Assembly (NCBI RefSeq): GCF_002754195.1 | Contig: NZ_PEEU01000001.1 | Span: forward strand, 1,736,001 to 1,800,000 | Reading direction: 5' to 3' | Source of the DNA: Flavobacterium sp. 9 | Lineage (GTDB): Bacteria; Bacteroidota; Bacteroidia; Flavobacteriales; Flavobacteriaceae | Length of the DNA stretch: 64,000 nt | Shown: in pieces, positions 28,157 through 36,407 of the stretch | How positions within the stretch are numbered: position 1 is the stretch's first letter | Layout of the letters: each line of letters begins with the position of its first letter | The notes under the pieces: generated by a model | Database searches by the model: none | Seen by the model: only the letters and a program-made list of their open reading frames with translations | Told to the model about the DNA's origin: nothing | Position numbers and translations under genes: made by a program

Positions 28157-28308
28157 AAATTAAAAATTCGCGTCATCTACGTGCTAAAGAATATAAAAAT
28201 AAAATCTGTTTTTATCCGCGTTTTTACAAAGTAAATCCGTTTTATCCGCGTCAAAAAACACACACAGAAACATTAAAATAATTAACCAAACAAAACCACA
28301 AAAGCCTA
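28157..28308. repeat. Short direct-repeat gap between GH26 and the symporter gene
   Basis: Contains direct repeats of AATTAAAAATT at the GH26 3' end and two copies of TTTTATCCGCGT (about 28210 and 28241). No terminator-like stem is seen, so the genes can still be cotranscribed. Confidence 0.5.
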
Positions 28309-29700
28309 ATGCACGACAAAATTAGTTTAAAAGAAAAAATAGGTTATGGCCTTGGAGACGCCGCATCATCTATGTTCTGGAAAATTTTCAGCATGTACCT
28401 CCTATTTTTCTATACCGATGTTTTCGGTTTGGCGCCAGCAGTCGTTGGAACCATGTTTTTGATCACCAGAATCTGGGATTCTTGTTTTGACCCAATTGTT
28501 GGAATCATCGCTGACCGAACAAAAAGCAAATGGGGAAAATTCAGACCCTATTTATTATGGGTTGCCGTTCCTTTTGCCGTTATTGGAGTTTTGACTTTTT
28601 ACACACCGGATTTTGACGAAAAAGGAAAAATAATATACGCCTACGTAACCTATTCGGCGATGATGATGATTTATTCCTTAATCAATGTTCCGTATGCATC
28701 ACTTTTAGGCGTTATGTCTTCTGACCGAAAAGAAAGAACCACATTATCCTCCTATAGAATGGTTTTTGCTTTTGGCGGAAGCCTTCTCGCACTTTGGTTA
28801 ATTGAACCATTAGTAAATTACTTCGGCGGAAGCCTGAATTCCAAAACGGGTTGGTTAGCAACAATCACTGTTTTTGGAATCATTACAACAGCTTTTTTCT
28901 GGGGTTGTTTTTTCTTCACTAAAGAAAGAGTAAAACCAATCTCGGATGAGAAAAACAATCTAAAAGAAGATTTAAAAGACTTATTAAAAAATAAACCATG
29001 GTGGATTTTATTAGGAGCCGGAATTGGCGCTTTAGTATTCAATTCAATCCGAGATGGGGCAGCCGTTTATTACTTTAAATATTATGTAAGCAGCAGCGTA
29101 AATTTTGATTTTTCAATTTTTGGAACAAGTTTCCATATGACACCAACATCTATTTATTTGGTTCTGGGACAAGCCGCAAATATTATTGGAGTTATTGCCG
29201 CTACACCAATTGCCAACAGAATTGGAAAAAAGAAAACCTTTTTTGGTGCCATGGCTTTAGCAGCAATATTGAGTTTGATTTTCTATTTCTTCGGAAAAGA
29301 AGATGTTTTCTTAATTATGAGTTTTCAGGTTTTAATCAGTATTTGTGCCGGTTGCATTTTCCCGTTAATCTGGTCAATGTATGCAGATAGCGCCGATTAT
29401 TCAGAGTGGAAACAAGGTCGAAGAGCAACAGGATTAGTATTCTCTGCTTCATCAATGTCACAAAAATTTGGCTGGACAATTGGTGGCGCCGGAACCGGAT
29501 GGCTTTTAGGTTATTATGGTTTTCAGGCAAATGTTGAACAAACCGCCGTAACTCAAAACGGAATTCAATTAATGTTGAGTATTCTTCCTGCAATTGCAGC
29601 AATTATATCAGTCGTTTTTATCTTATTCTATCCATTATCTGAAGAAAAACTTCAAATAATCGAACAAGATTTGGACGAAAAACGAGACCAGAACAATTAA
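28309..29700 (+). CDS. GPH-type sugar symporter (MFS), probable mannobiose/mannosylglucose importer
   Basis: 463 residues with about 12 membrane segments. The N-terminus KISLKEKIGYGLGDAASSMFW, the DPIVGIIADRTKSKWGKFRPY loop and the second-half motif YADSADYSEWKQGRRATG are signatures of the glycoside-pentoside-hexuronide:cation symporter family (MelB/XynB-like). It should carry a small oligosaccharide across the inner membrane. Between GH26 and the GH130 phosphorylase/epimerase genes, its substrate is most likely beta-1,4-mannobiose or a related disaccharide, as in the B. fragilis mannan operon. Confidence 0.92.
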   Translation: MHDKISLKEKIGYGLGDAASSMFWKIFSMYLLFFYTDVFGLAPAVVGTMFLITRIWDSCFDPIVGIIADRTKSKWGKFRPYLLWVAVPFAVIGVLTFYTPDFDEKGKIIYAYVTYSAMMMIYSLINVPYASLLGVMSSDRKERTTLSSYRMVFAFGGSLLALWLIEPLVNYFGGSLNSKTGWLATITVFGIITTAFFWGCFFFTKERVKPISDEKNNLKEDLKDLLKNKPWWILLGAGIGALVFNSIRDGAAVYYFKYYVSSSVNFDFSIFGTSFHMTPTSIYLVLGQAANIIGVIAATPIANRIGKKKTFFGAMALAAILSLIFYFFGKEDVFLIMSFQVLISICAGCIFPLIWSMYADSADYSEWKQGRRATGLVFSASSMSQKFGWTIGGAGTGWLLGYYGFQANVEQTAVTQNGIQLMLSILPAIAAIISVVFILFYPLSEEKLQIIEQDLDEKRDQNN

Positions 29701-29729
29701 AATTATTACCCATACCGAAATCAAATAAT

Positions 29730-30920
29730 ATGACAACAATAACCTCTTCAGCTATATTTCAAGATAGAAAAATAGCATTAGAAAAAGAACATAAAACATT
29801 GGTTGAGCAAAAGAATGCTCCACAAGATCAAGCCGGAAACGGTATTTACGAACGCTACAAAAATCCGGTTGTTACGGCGGCTCACGTGCCTTTGAACTGG
29901 CGTTTTGATTTGAACGAAAGAACCAATCCGTTTTTGCAGGAAAGAATCGGGATGAATGCAGCATTTAATGCTGGCGCAATGAAATGGAACGGAAAATATC
30001 TGCTTGCCGTTCGTGTAGAAGGAATCGACAGAAAATCTTTTTTCGCTATAGCGGAAAGTCCAAATGGCGTAGATAATTTTAAGTTTTGGGAGAAACCTTG
30101 CGTGATTCCACAAACGTCAGAACCGGACACAAACGTTTATGATATGCGTTTAATCAATCACGAAGACGGTTGGGTTTACGGAATTTTTTGTACCGAAAGA
30201 AAAGATCCAAAAGCTCCAAAAGGCGATACAAGTTCGGCTGTAGCCAATGCCGGAATCGTTCGCTCAAAAGATTTGATAAACTGGGAAAGATTACCGGATT
30301 TGATTTCGAATACAGGACAACAACGTAATGTAGTTTTGCATCCGGAATTCGTAGACGGAAAATATGCCTTATACACCCGTCCACAAGATGGATTTATTGA
30401 TGTTGGAGCCGGTGGCGGAATTGGTTTAGGTTATGTCGATGATATGACAAATCCGGTTGTAAAAGACGAGAAAATTATCTTCGGAAAACAATATCATACG
30501 ATTTACGAATTGAAAAATGGTCTTGGTCCAGCTCCAATTAAAACCGAAAAAGGCTGGTTGCATCTTGCACACGGCGTTCGAAATACTGCTGCAGGATTGC
30601 GTTACACACTTTATATGTTCATGACAGATTTGAATGATATTTCGAAAGTTACGCACGTTCCTGCTGGACATTTTATGGGACCGGAAGGAATTGAAAGAGT
30701 TGGCGATGTCTCGAATGTTCTATTTTCAAACGGATGGATCGAAGATACTGACGGAACCGTTTATGTATATTATGCTTCATCTGACACAAGAATGCACGTT
30801 GCAGTTTCGTCTGTAGAAAAACTGGTTGATTATGTTACTAATGCGCCTTCGGATACTTTTATATCTGCAGGATCTGTAAAAACAATCATTAGCCAAATCG
30901 AAAAAAACAACACAATATAA
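29730..30920 (+). CDS. 4-O-beta-D-mannosyl-D-glucose phosphorylase (GH130_1)
   Basis: 396 residues, cytoplasmic (no signal). Five-bladed propeller of GH130; the sequence closely follows GH130 subfamily 1 mannosylglucose phosphorylases, including NPFLQERIGMNA, VRVEGIDRKSFFAIAESPNG, TNVYDMRL with the proton donor Asp138, HPEFVDGKYALYTRPQDGFI and HGVRNTAAGLRYTLYMFMTD. It uses phosphate to split Man-beta-1,4-Glc into alpha-mannose 1-phosphate and glucose. The epimerase that makes its substrate starts 4 nt downstream and the likely importer is 29 nt upstream, so the three form a compact catabolic module. Confidence 0.95.
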   Translation: MTTITSSAIFQDRKIALEKEHKTLVEQKNAPQDQAGNGIYERYKNPVVTAAHVPLNWRFDLNERTNPFLQERIGMNAAFNAGAMKWNGKYLLAVRVEGIDRKSFFAIAESPNGVDNFKFWEKPCVIPQTSEPDTNVYDMRLINHEDGWVYGIFCTERKDPKAPKGDTSSAVANAGIVRSKDLINWERLPDLISNTGQQRNVVLHPEFVDGKYALYTRPQDGFIDVGAGGGIGLGYVDDMTNPVVKDEKIIFGKQYHTIYELKNGLGPAPIKTEKGWLHLAHGVRNTAAGLRYTLYMFMTDLNDISKVTHVPAGHFMGPEGIERVGDVSNVLFSNGWIEDTDGTVYVYYASSDTRMHVAVSSVEKLVDYVTNAPSDTFISAGSVKTIISQIEKNNTI

Positions 30921-30924
30921 TATC

Positions 30925-32115
30925 GTGTCAGCAAAATTAAAACAGCTTAAAGCAGAATTATCATCCGAACTTGATTCAATTTTGAATTATTGGTCAAAAC
31001 ATACTTTAGATAACGAAAATGGAGGTTTTATTGGTCAAATTGATTTCAACGATCATATTATTACCAATACGGAGAAAGGTTCTGTTTTGAATGCCCGAAT
31101 TTTATGGACTTTTTCGTCAAGTTATAAAATCACAAAAAGCGAAAGTCACAAAACGATAGCTAAACGTGCTTTTGATTTTCTTTCGGATAATTTTTATGAT
31201 CCTGAATTTGGTGGTTTATTTTGGAGTATCAACGCTGATAAAACACCAAAAGACACCAAAAATCAAATCTATGCTTTAGCTTTTGCGATTTATGGATTAT
31301 CTGAATATTACGCATTTTCTAAAGATGAAAAAGCTTTAGAAATAGCCATAAATCTCTATTTAAAAATCCAAGAGCACAGTTACGATCCAGTAAACAAAGG
31401 TTATTTTGAAGCTCTAACCCGCGATTGGCAACCTATCGAAGATTTACGTTTGAGCGACAAAGATGCCAATGAAAAAAAGACAATGAACACACATTTGCAT
31501 ATTGCAGAAGCGTATGCAAATTTGTTTAAAGTCTGGAAAGATAAAAAACTCCAAAGTGATATCGTTGAGTTATTAGAAACCATAGAAAAACATTTCATCA
31601 ATACTGAAACAGGACATTTGCGATTGTTTTTTGATGAAAACTGGATCGAAAAACCAGACGTAATCTCTTATGGTCATGATATCGAAGCAGCTTGGCTTTT
31701 ATTGCAATGTGCCGAAATTTCTGAAGATGAAAATTTAATTGCCAATTATAAAAAACACGCCATTCAAATGGCAGATGTTACGCAGGAAGGTTTGGATTCT
31801 GATGGCGGATTATGGTACGAATTTGATTCTGAAAAGAACGAGTTGATTGCCGAAAAACATTGGTGGGTTCAAGCCGAAGCTTTAATTGGTTTTTATAATG
31901 TGTATCAATTAACCAGCGATCAAAAGTATCTTGACATTGTTTACAAAAACTGGGATTTTATACAAAACCACATTTTAGACAAGCAAAACGGAGAATGGTT
32001 TTGGGGAATTTACCGAGATAATTCTTTGATCGAAAAAGACAAAGCAGGTTTCTGGAAATGCCCGTATCATAATGGTCGCGCGTGTCTGGAATTAATTAAC
32101 CGAATTAAAACATAA
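30925..32115 (+). CDS. Mannobiose 2-epimerase / cellobiose 2-epimerase (AGE family)
   Basis: 396 residues, cytoplasmic, (alpha/alpha)6 barrel of the N-acylglucosamine/cellobiose 2-epimerase family. Candidate catalytic His residues are in NTHLHIAEAY (His190/192), SYGHDIEAAW (His251) and KCPYHNGRACLEL (His382). It converts the reducing-end mannose of beta-1,4-mannobiose to glucose, feeding the GH130 phosphorylase just upstream. The start is a GTG at 30925, 4 nt after the phosphorylase stop; MSAKLKQLKAEL fits the normal family N-terminus and no ATG is closer. The GH26-2 gene follows after 5 nt. Confidence 0.95.
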   Translation: MSAKLKQLKAELSSELDSILNYWSKHTLDNENGGFIGQIDFNDHIITNTEKGSVLNARILWTFSSSYKITKSESHKTIAKRAFDFLSDNFYDPEFGGLFWSINADKTPKDTKNQIYALAFAIYGLSEYYAFSKDEKALEIAINLYLKIQEHSYDPVNKGYFEALTRDWQPIEDLRLSDKDANEKKTMNTHLHIAEAYANLFKVWKDKKLQSDIVELLETIEKHFINTETGHLRLFFDENWIEKPDVISYGHDIEAAWLLLQCAEISEDENLIANYKKHAIQMADVTQEGLDSDGGLWYEFDSEKNELIAEKHWWVQAEALIGFYNVYQLTSDQKYLDIVYKNWDFIQNHILDKQNGEWFWGIYRDNSLIEKDKAGFWKCPYHNGRACLELINRIKT

Positions 32116-32120
32116 CAAAA

Positions 32121-33365
32121 ATGAAAACTACATTTCTAAAAATAGCATTTATAAGTCTGTTGGTTTTGACCATAACAAGTTGTTCAAGTGATAACGGATC
32201 ACAAGATGAAGTTGTCATTAATCCACCTGCAGAAACGGATCCGTTGACGACACAAAATGTTACGACATATATGGTCGATGCAAGTGCTACCAAAGAAACT
32301 GTAGCTTTATTTTATAATTTAAAAAAACTGGCAAAAACTAAAATCGCAATCGGACAACAAGATGCTTTTAGTAGTTTTTATCAGGATAATGGCGGAGACT
32401 CGGATATTAAAAAAAATACAGGTTCTGATCCTGCACTTTTAGGTTCTGATTTTATATTTATCACCGACAAAAACAATAATAATCAAGCAGATAATTGGTT
32501 TTACCAACAGGAATTAAATACAATTAGTAATGTAAAAAGTGCTTACGCGAAAGGTGTAATCAATACTTTTTCTTGGCATTTGAGAGAACCTAACAACGAA
32601 GATTCTTTTTATGCCGCTGATATGACTGAGAGTCAAAAAGCAACAGCTTTTAAAAGTATTTTGCCCGGAGGAACAAATCACGAATGGTACAAGAAAAAAC
32701 TGGACAAAGTAGCGAGTGTATTTTTGAGTTTAAAAGGCGCAAATGGCGAATTGATTCCGATAATTTTCAGACCTTTTCATGAGTTTGACGGAAGTTGGTT
32801 TTGGTGGGGCGCTAATTTTTGTTCTGCCGATGATTATAAAAAAGTATATCAGTTTACAGTTGATTATTTAAAAAATACCAAAGGCGTTCACAACGTTTTA
32901 TATGCTTTTTCACCTGACAACTCTTATACAACTGCAGAGAATTATTTAAGCCGATATCCTGGTGATAAATATGTCGACGTTCTTGGAATGGATAATTACG
33001 GGGATTTTGATAATCAAGGTCAAACTGGAGCTACAAAAGCAAATACCAAACTAATAATGATTGGAAGTCTGGCTGCTAGTAAAGTAAAAATTGCAGCGCT
33101 AACAGAAACGGGATATCAGGTTACTGCAACAAAATCTCCGATTACTGATTGGTTTTCTAATTATTTATATAGCACAATAAGCAATGTTCAAGGATATGAT
33201 TCGACGATCTCAATTAGTTATGTAATGTTCTGGAACAATACAAAAGATGGATATTATGTTCCGAATAGTTCAGTTTCGAATGCTGCAGATTTTAAAACAT
33301 TTGCTACAAAACCAAAATCGGCATTATTGAATACTTTGCCTAAGATGTATGAATTGCCGAAGTAA
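32121..33365 (+). CDS. GH26 beta-mannanase lipoprotein (second copy)
   Basis: 414 residues with lipobox TITSC (Cys21) and a GH26 domain. The acid/base Glu221 is in RPFHEFDGSWFWWG and the nucleophile Glu329 in LTETGY. It differs clearly from the first GH26 (TETG instead of AEAG, longer N-terminal linker), so it is not a recent duplicate and may have a different location or product profile, for example a surface endo-mannanase beside a periplasmic mannobiose-releasing enzyme. It begins 5 nt after the epimerase gene. The following ~295-nt gap is full of repeats. Confidence 0.94.
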   Translation: MKTTFLKIAFISLLVLTITSCSSDNGSQDEVVINPPAETDPLTTQNVTTYMVDASATKETVALFYNLKKLAKTKIAIGQQDAFSSFYQDNGGDSDIKKNTGSDPALLGSDFIFITDKNNNNQADNWFYQQELNTISNVKSAYAKGVINTFSWHLREPNNEDSFYAADMTESQKATAFKSILPGGTNHEWYKKKLDKVASVFLSLKGANGELIPIIFRPFHEFDGSWFWWGANFCSADDYKKVYQFTVDYLKNTKGVHNVLYAFSPDNSYTTAENYLSRYPGDKYVDVLGMDNYGDFDNQGQTGATKANTKLIMIGSLAASKVKIAALTETGYQVTATKSPITDWFSNYLYSTISNVQGYDSTISISYVMFWNNTKDGYYVPNSSVSNAADFKTFATKPKSALLNTLPKMYELPK

Positions 33366-33425
33366 CGTTATCGTTAAAATGGCACACGGATTTGAACAGA
33401 TTTAAACGGGTTTACGCGGTTTTTT

Positions 33426-33527
33426 TTGTCATTTCGACGGAGGAGAAATCACACTCGTGAATCGACAAAGATTGGCGATTTTCTATGCGGAGTTTCTAGT
33501 GTGATTTCTCCTCCGTCGAAATGACAA
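33426..33527. repeat. TGTCATTTCGACGG long inverted repeat, copy 1
   Basis: Perfect 30-bp inverted arms (33426-33455 and 33498-33527) enclose a 42-nt core containing TCGACAAAGATTGGCGA. A second, diverged copy with the same core lies at 38911-39014. It occupies the gap after GH26-2. Confidence 0.9.
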
Positions 33528-33564
33528 GATTGTGGAAAACTAAAAACTTCTAAAAAAACCTAAA

Positions 33565-33646
33565 ACCCTAGCCCTGATAGAAGTGAAAATCCTTTTGTGC
33601 CGGGGTTCGGCACAAAAGATTGAAACAAATAGCGGGAAACAGCTCC
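33565..33646 (+). repeat. AGCCCTGAT-type dispersed hairpin element, copy B
   Basis: Runs from ACCCTAGCCCTGATAGAAG to GGGAAACAGCTCC. The central stem TTTTGTGCCG (33593-33602) pairs perfectly with CGGCACAAAA (33608-33617). It ends 14 nt before the GH5_7 start codon, in the same orientation as that gene. Confidence 0.9.
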
Positions 33647-33660
33647 AAAAAAAACAACTA

Positions 33661-34944
33661 ATGAAAAATATATTTCTAAAAACTCTCGGATTAGCTTTAA
33701 TTTTTTCTACGATCGCTTGTCAGGCGCAGGAAAGAATTACGGTGAAGGGAACGCAATTTTACAAAGGCAATAAGCCGTATGCTTATATTGGTACGAATTA
33801 TTGGTACGGAAGTTTATTGGCTTCGAAAAAAGTGGGCGACCGAAAAAGATTGCTTCGCGAACTGGATTTGATGCAGAAATACGGAATCAACAACTTAAGA
33901 ATTTTAGTTGGCGGCGATGGCGGAAAATATGATTTTACGGTTCGCCCAGCTTTGCAATATGAACAAGGAAAATACGATGAAGATTTGCTCGATGGTTTGG
34001 ATTTTTTGATTAGCGAAATGAGCAAACGAAAAATGTATGCGGTTTTGTATTTGACCAACAATTGGGAATGGTCCGGCGGAATGTCGCAATATTTAGAATG
34101 GAATGGAAAAGGTCCAATTCCGGTTCCTAATATTGCACCAAATACTTGGCCGCAATTTATGGCTTATACAGAACAATTTCATAGTTGTGAACCTTGTATG
34201 AAAGGTTTAGAAGATCATGTGAAATTTATTATTGGAAGAACTAACGCCTATTCTCATAAAAAATACACGGAAGATAACACGATTATGGCGTGGCAAGTTG
34301 GGAATGAACCGAGGCTTTTTACGGTAGAAAATGAAGCAAAATTCACGTCTTGGCTGAATAATATTGTAGATTTAATTGATAGTTTAGACAAAAATCATTT
34401 GATTTCTACAGGTTCTGAAGGAAAAAACAGTTCGAATGATAGTATGGAGATTTTCGAACGAACGCATAAAAATCCGCATATTGATTATTTAACAATGCAC
34501 ATTTGGCCCAAAAACTGGAATTGGTTTAAGGCTGATAACGCCGAAAAAACTTTACCAACGACACTCGAAAATGCCGGAAAATATATTGACGATCATATTA
34601 CTGTTGCCAATAATTTAAAGCGACCAATTATTATCGAAGAATTTGGTTTGGGAAGAGAAAACGAAAGTTTACTTGCAACCTCATCTGTGGCAAACAGAGA
34701 TATTTTCTACAATTTCATTTTTAACCGTGTTGCCGAAAGTCATAAAAATAATGATCCGTTGCAAGCAGCGAATTTCTGGGGATTTGGTGGCGAAGGAAAA
34801 GCAGTAAATGCAACCGGAAAATGGAATCCGGGCGATCCTTTAACAACCGATCCTCCGCAAGAACCTCAAGGATTAAATTCTGTTTTTTCGTCGGATAAAT
34901 CGACGTTGGATATTGTGAAGAAATACAATTTACAATTGAAATAA
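33661..34944 (+). CDS. GH5_7 endo-beta-1,4-mannanase
   Basis: 427 residues from the ATG at 33661. An in-frame ATG at 33583 falls inside a dispersed repeat and would put 26 non-signal residues before the signal peptide, so the later start (MKNIFLKTLGLALIF) is chosen. A Cys20 in STIAC may be lipidated. The GH5 subfamily 7 domain has the acid/base Glu216 in WQVGNEPRLF, the nucleophile Glu327 in IIEEFGLGRE, and MHIWPKNWNW. It cuts the mannan backbone internally. It is the last gene of the plus-strand PUL operon and converges with an aldo/keto reductase gene. Confidence 0.94.
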   Translation: MKNIFLKTLGLALIFSTIACQAQERITVKGTQFYKGNKPYAYIGTNYWYGSLLASKKVGDRKRLLRELDLMQKYGINNLRILVGGDGGKYDFTVRPALQYEQGKYDEDLLDGLDFLISEMSKRKMYAVLYLTNNWEWSGGMSQYLEWNGKGPIPVPNIAPNTWPQFMAYTEQFHSCEPCMKGLEDHVKFIIGRTNAYSHKKYTEDNTIMAWQVGNEPRLFTVENEAKFTSWLNNIVDLIDSLDKNHLISTGSEGKNSSNDSMEIFERTHKNPHIDYLTMHIWPKNWNWFKADNAEKTLPTTLENAGKYIDDHITVANNLKRPIIIEEFGLGRENESLLATSSVANRDIFYNFIFNRVAESHKNNDPLQAANFWGFGGEGKAVNATGKWNPGDPLTTDPPQEPQGLNSVFSSDKSTLDIVKKYNLQLK

Positions 34945-34948
34945 TAAT

Positions 34949-34994
34949 CACGCATGACGGAGACGCACTGCTGTGCGCCTCTACGATATGCGTG
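34949..34994. repeat. Two-shell palindrome between GH5_7 and the aldo/keto reductase gene
   Basis: CACGCAT (34949-34955) pairs with ATGCGTG (34988-34994); inside it GAGACGCAC (34960-34968) pairs with GTGCGCCTC (34973-34981) with one mismatch. The inner GACGCAC...TGCTGTGC unit recurs near 62260 and 62306. It could also work as a two-way terminator. Confidence 0.8.
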
Positions 34995-35023
34995 TTTACA
35001 TTTTACAGAACACATTTTACATT

Positions 35024-35980
35024 TTAAGATAATATCTTTTCGATCGCATTCAATTCATCAGATGAAAATTCCAAACTTTGCAAACAATCAATATTATTAT
35101 TTAATTGTTTAACGGAACTTGCACCAATCAAAACTGACGTTATTCTTTTGTCTTTTTGCAACCAAGCCAAAGCCATTTGTGCCAAAGATTGATTACGGTT
35201 TTGAGCGATTTCATTCAGTTGAACTAATTTCTGAATGCGTTCTTGTGTAACCTCGTTTTCTTTTAAATGTCCGTTTGGATTATGTGCTCTTGAATTTTCC
35301 GGAATTCCGTTTAGATATTTATCTGTTAAAAGTCCTTGTGCCAAAGGCGAAAATGCAATACAGCCAACTCCTTTTTCTTCGAGAACATCCAGCAAACCAT
35401 TTTCTACCCAACGTTCCAACATCGAATATTTGGCCTGATGAATCAAACACGGCGTTCCTAATTGTTTCAAAACATCAACCGCAACTCGGGTTTGTTCTGC
35501 CGAATAATTACTTATTCCAACATACAACGCTTTTCCGGATCTTACGGCATAATCAAGCGCCATCATCGTTTCTTCAATTGGGGTTTCGGGATCTGGACGA
35601 TGCGAATAAAAAATATCCACATAATCGACTTTCATTCTCTTTAAACTCTGATCTAAACTTGACAGTAAATATTTGCGGGAACCCCAGTCTCCATAAGGTC
35701 CGTTCCACATTGTATAACCCGCTTTTGTCGAAATAATAATTTCATCACGCAAATTTCCCTGGAAATTATGCCAAAGGATTTTACCAAAATTAGTCTCGGC
35801 AGAACCCGGAACTGGTCCGTAGTTATTCGCAAGATCAAAATGAGTAATTCCTTTATCAAACGCTTCTACAGCAATAGATTCTGCATTATCAAAATTATCA
35901 ACTGATCCGAAATTATGCCATAATCCTAAAGAAATTTCAGGTAATAATAACCCGCTTTTTCCACATCTGTTATATTTCAT
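35024..35980 (-). CDS. Aldo/keto reductase (YghZ/GPR-like)
   Basis: 318 residues, cytoplasmic, NADPH-dependent TIM-barrel reductase. FDLANNYGP carries the catalytic Tyr54; KAGYTMWNGPYGDWGSRKYL, YVDIFYSHRPDPETPIEET and IAFSPLAQGLLTDKYL match the YghZ/L-glyceraldehyde-3-phosphate reductase group. Substrate not known; family members reduce small aldehydes and ketones. It lies between the two arms of mannan-degrading genes, but transport or catabolism of mannan does not need it, so it may be a passenger or act on a sugar aldehyde. Upstream is a large concentric palindrome. Confidence 0.9.
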   Translation of the reverse strand: MKYNRCGKSGLLLPEISLGLWHNFGSVDNFDNAESIAVEAFDKGITHFDLANNYGPVPGSAETNFGKILWHNFQGNLRDEIIISTKAGYTMWNGPYGDWGSRKYLLSSLDQSLKRMKVDYVDIFYSHRPDPETPIEETMMALDYAVRSGKALYVGISNYSAEQTRVAVDVLKQLGTPCLIHQAKYSMLERWVENGLLDVLEEKGVGCIAFSPLAQGLLTDKYLNGIPENSRAHNPNGHLKENEVTQERIQKLVQLNEIAQNRNQSLAQMALAWLQKDKRITSVLIGASSVKQLNNNIDCLQSLEFSSDELNAIEKILS

Positions 35981-36066
35981 TTTTTTACTTTAATGGTTTG
36001 GTAGTTTATAGATTTTAAAGGTAGAAAAATATCAAAAGTTATTAATTCAAAAGTTGTGTTTTTTTT

Positions 36067-36398
36067 AATCTCGCAAAGACGCAGAGTAGCAAAGTTTTTT
36101 CGCTACGAATTCACGAATTTTAAGATTCAATAGCGTCCAGCTTTAGCTGGATGAAAATATAAACACAAACAAAAAGGCTTTAGCCAAACTCGTAAAGTTT
36201 GGCTAAAGCCCTTTTCTATTAAAATCTTATTCCCCTAGTTAAAACTAGGGGCTATGCAAAAAAATCACCACGACTCGAGCAATAGCGAACAGGCGAAGCA
36301 ATTCACGAATTTCAAACAATTTATTCGTGAATTCGTGGCGAAAAAAAACTTTGCACCTTTGCAAAAAAAACTTTGCGCCTCTGCGTCTTTGCGAGATT
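36067..36398. repeat. Concentric palindrome with internal hairpins (CGCAAAGACGCAGAG family)
   Basis: Gap between the aldo/keto reductase and bglX genes. Nested arms: a 20-bp perfect pair 36067-36086 with 36379-36398; GCAAAGTTTTTT 36089-36100 with 36365-36376; CGCTACGAATTCACGAAT 36101-36118 with 36323-36340 (one mismatch). Inside are three hairpins: TCCAGCT/AGCTGGA (36136-36151), GGCTTTAGCCAAACT/AGTTTGGCTAAAGCC (36176-36210) and CCCCTAGTT/AACTAGGGG (36232-36251). Confidence 0.9.
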
Positions 36399-36407
36399 AT
36401 TTCTTTG

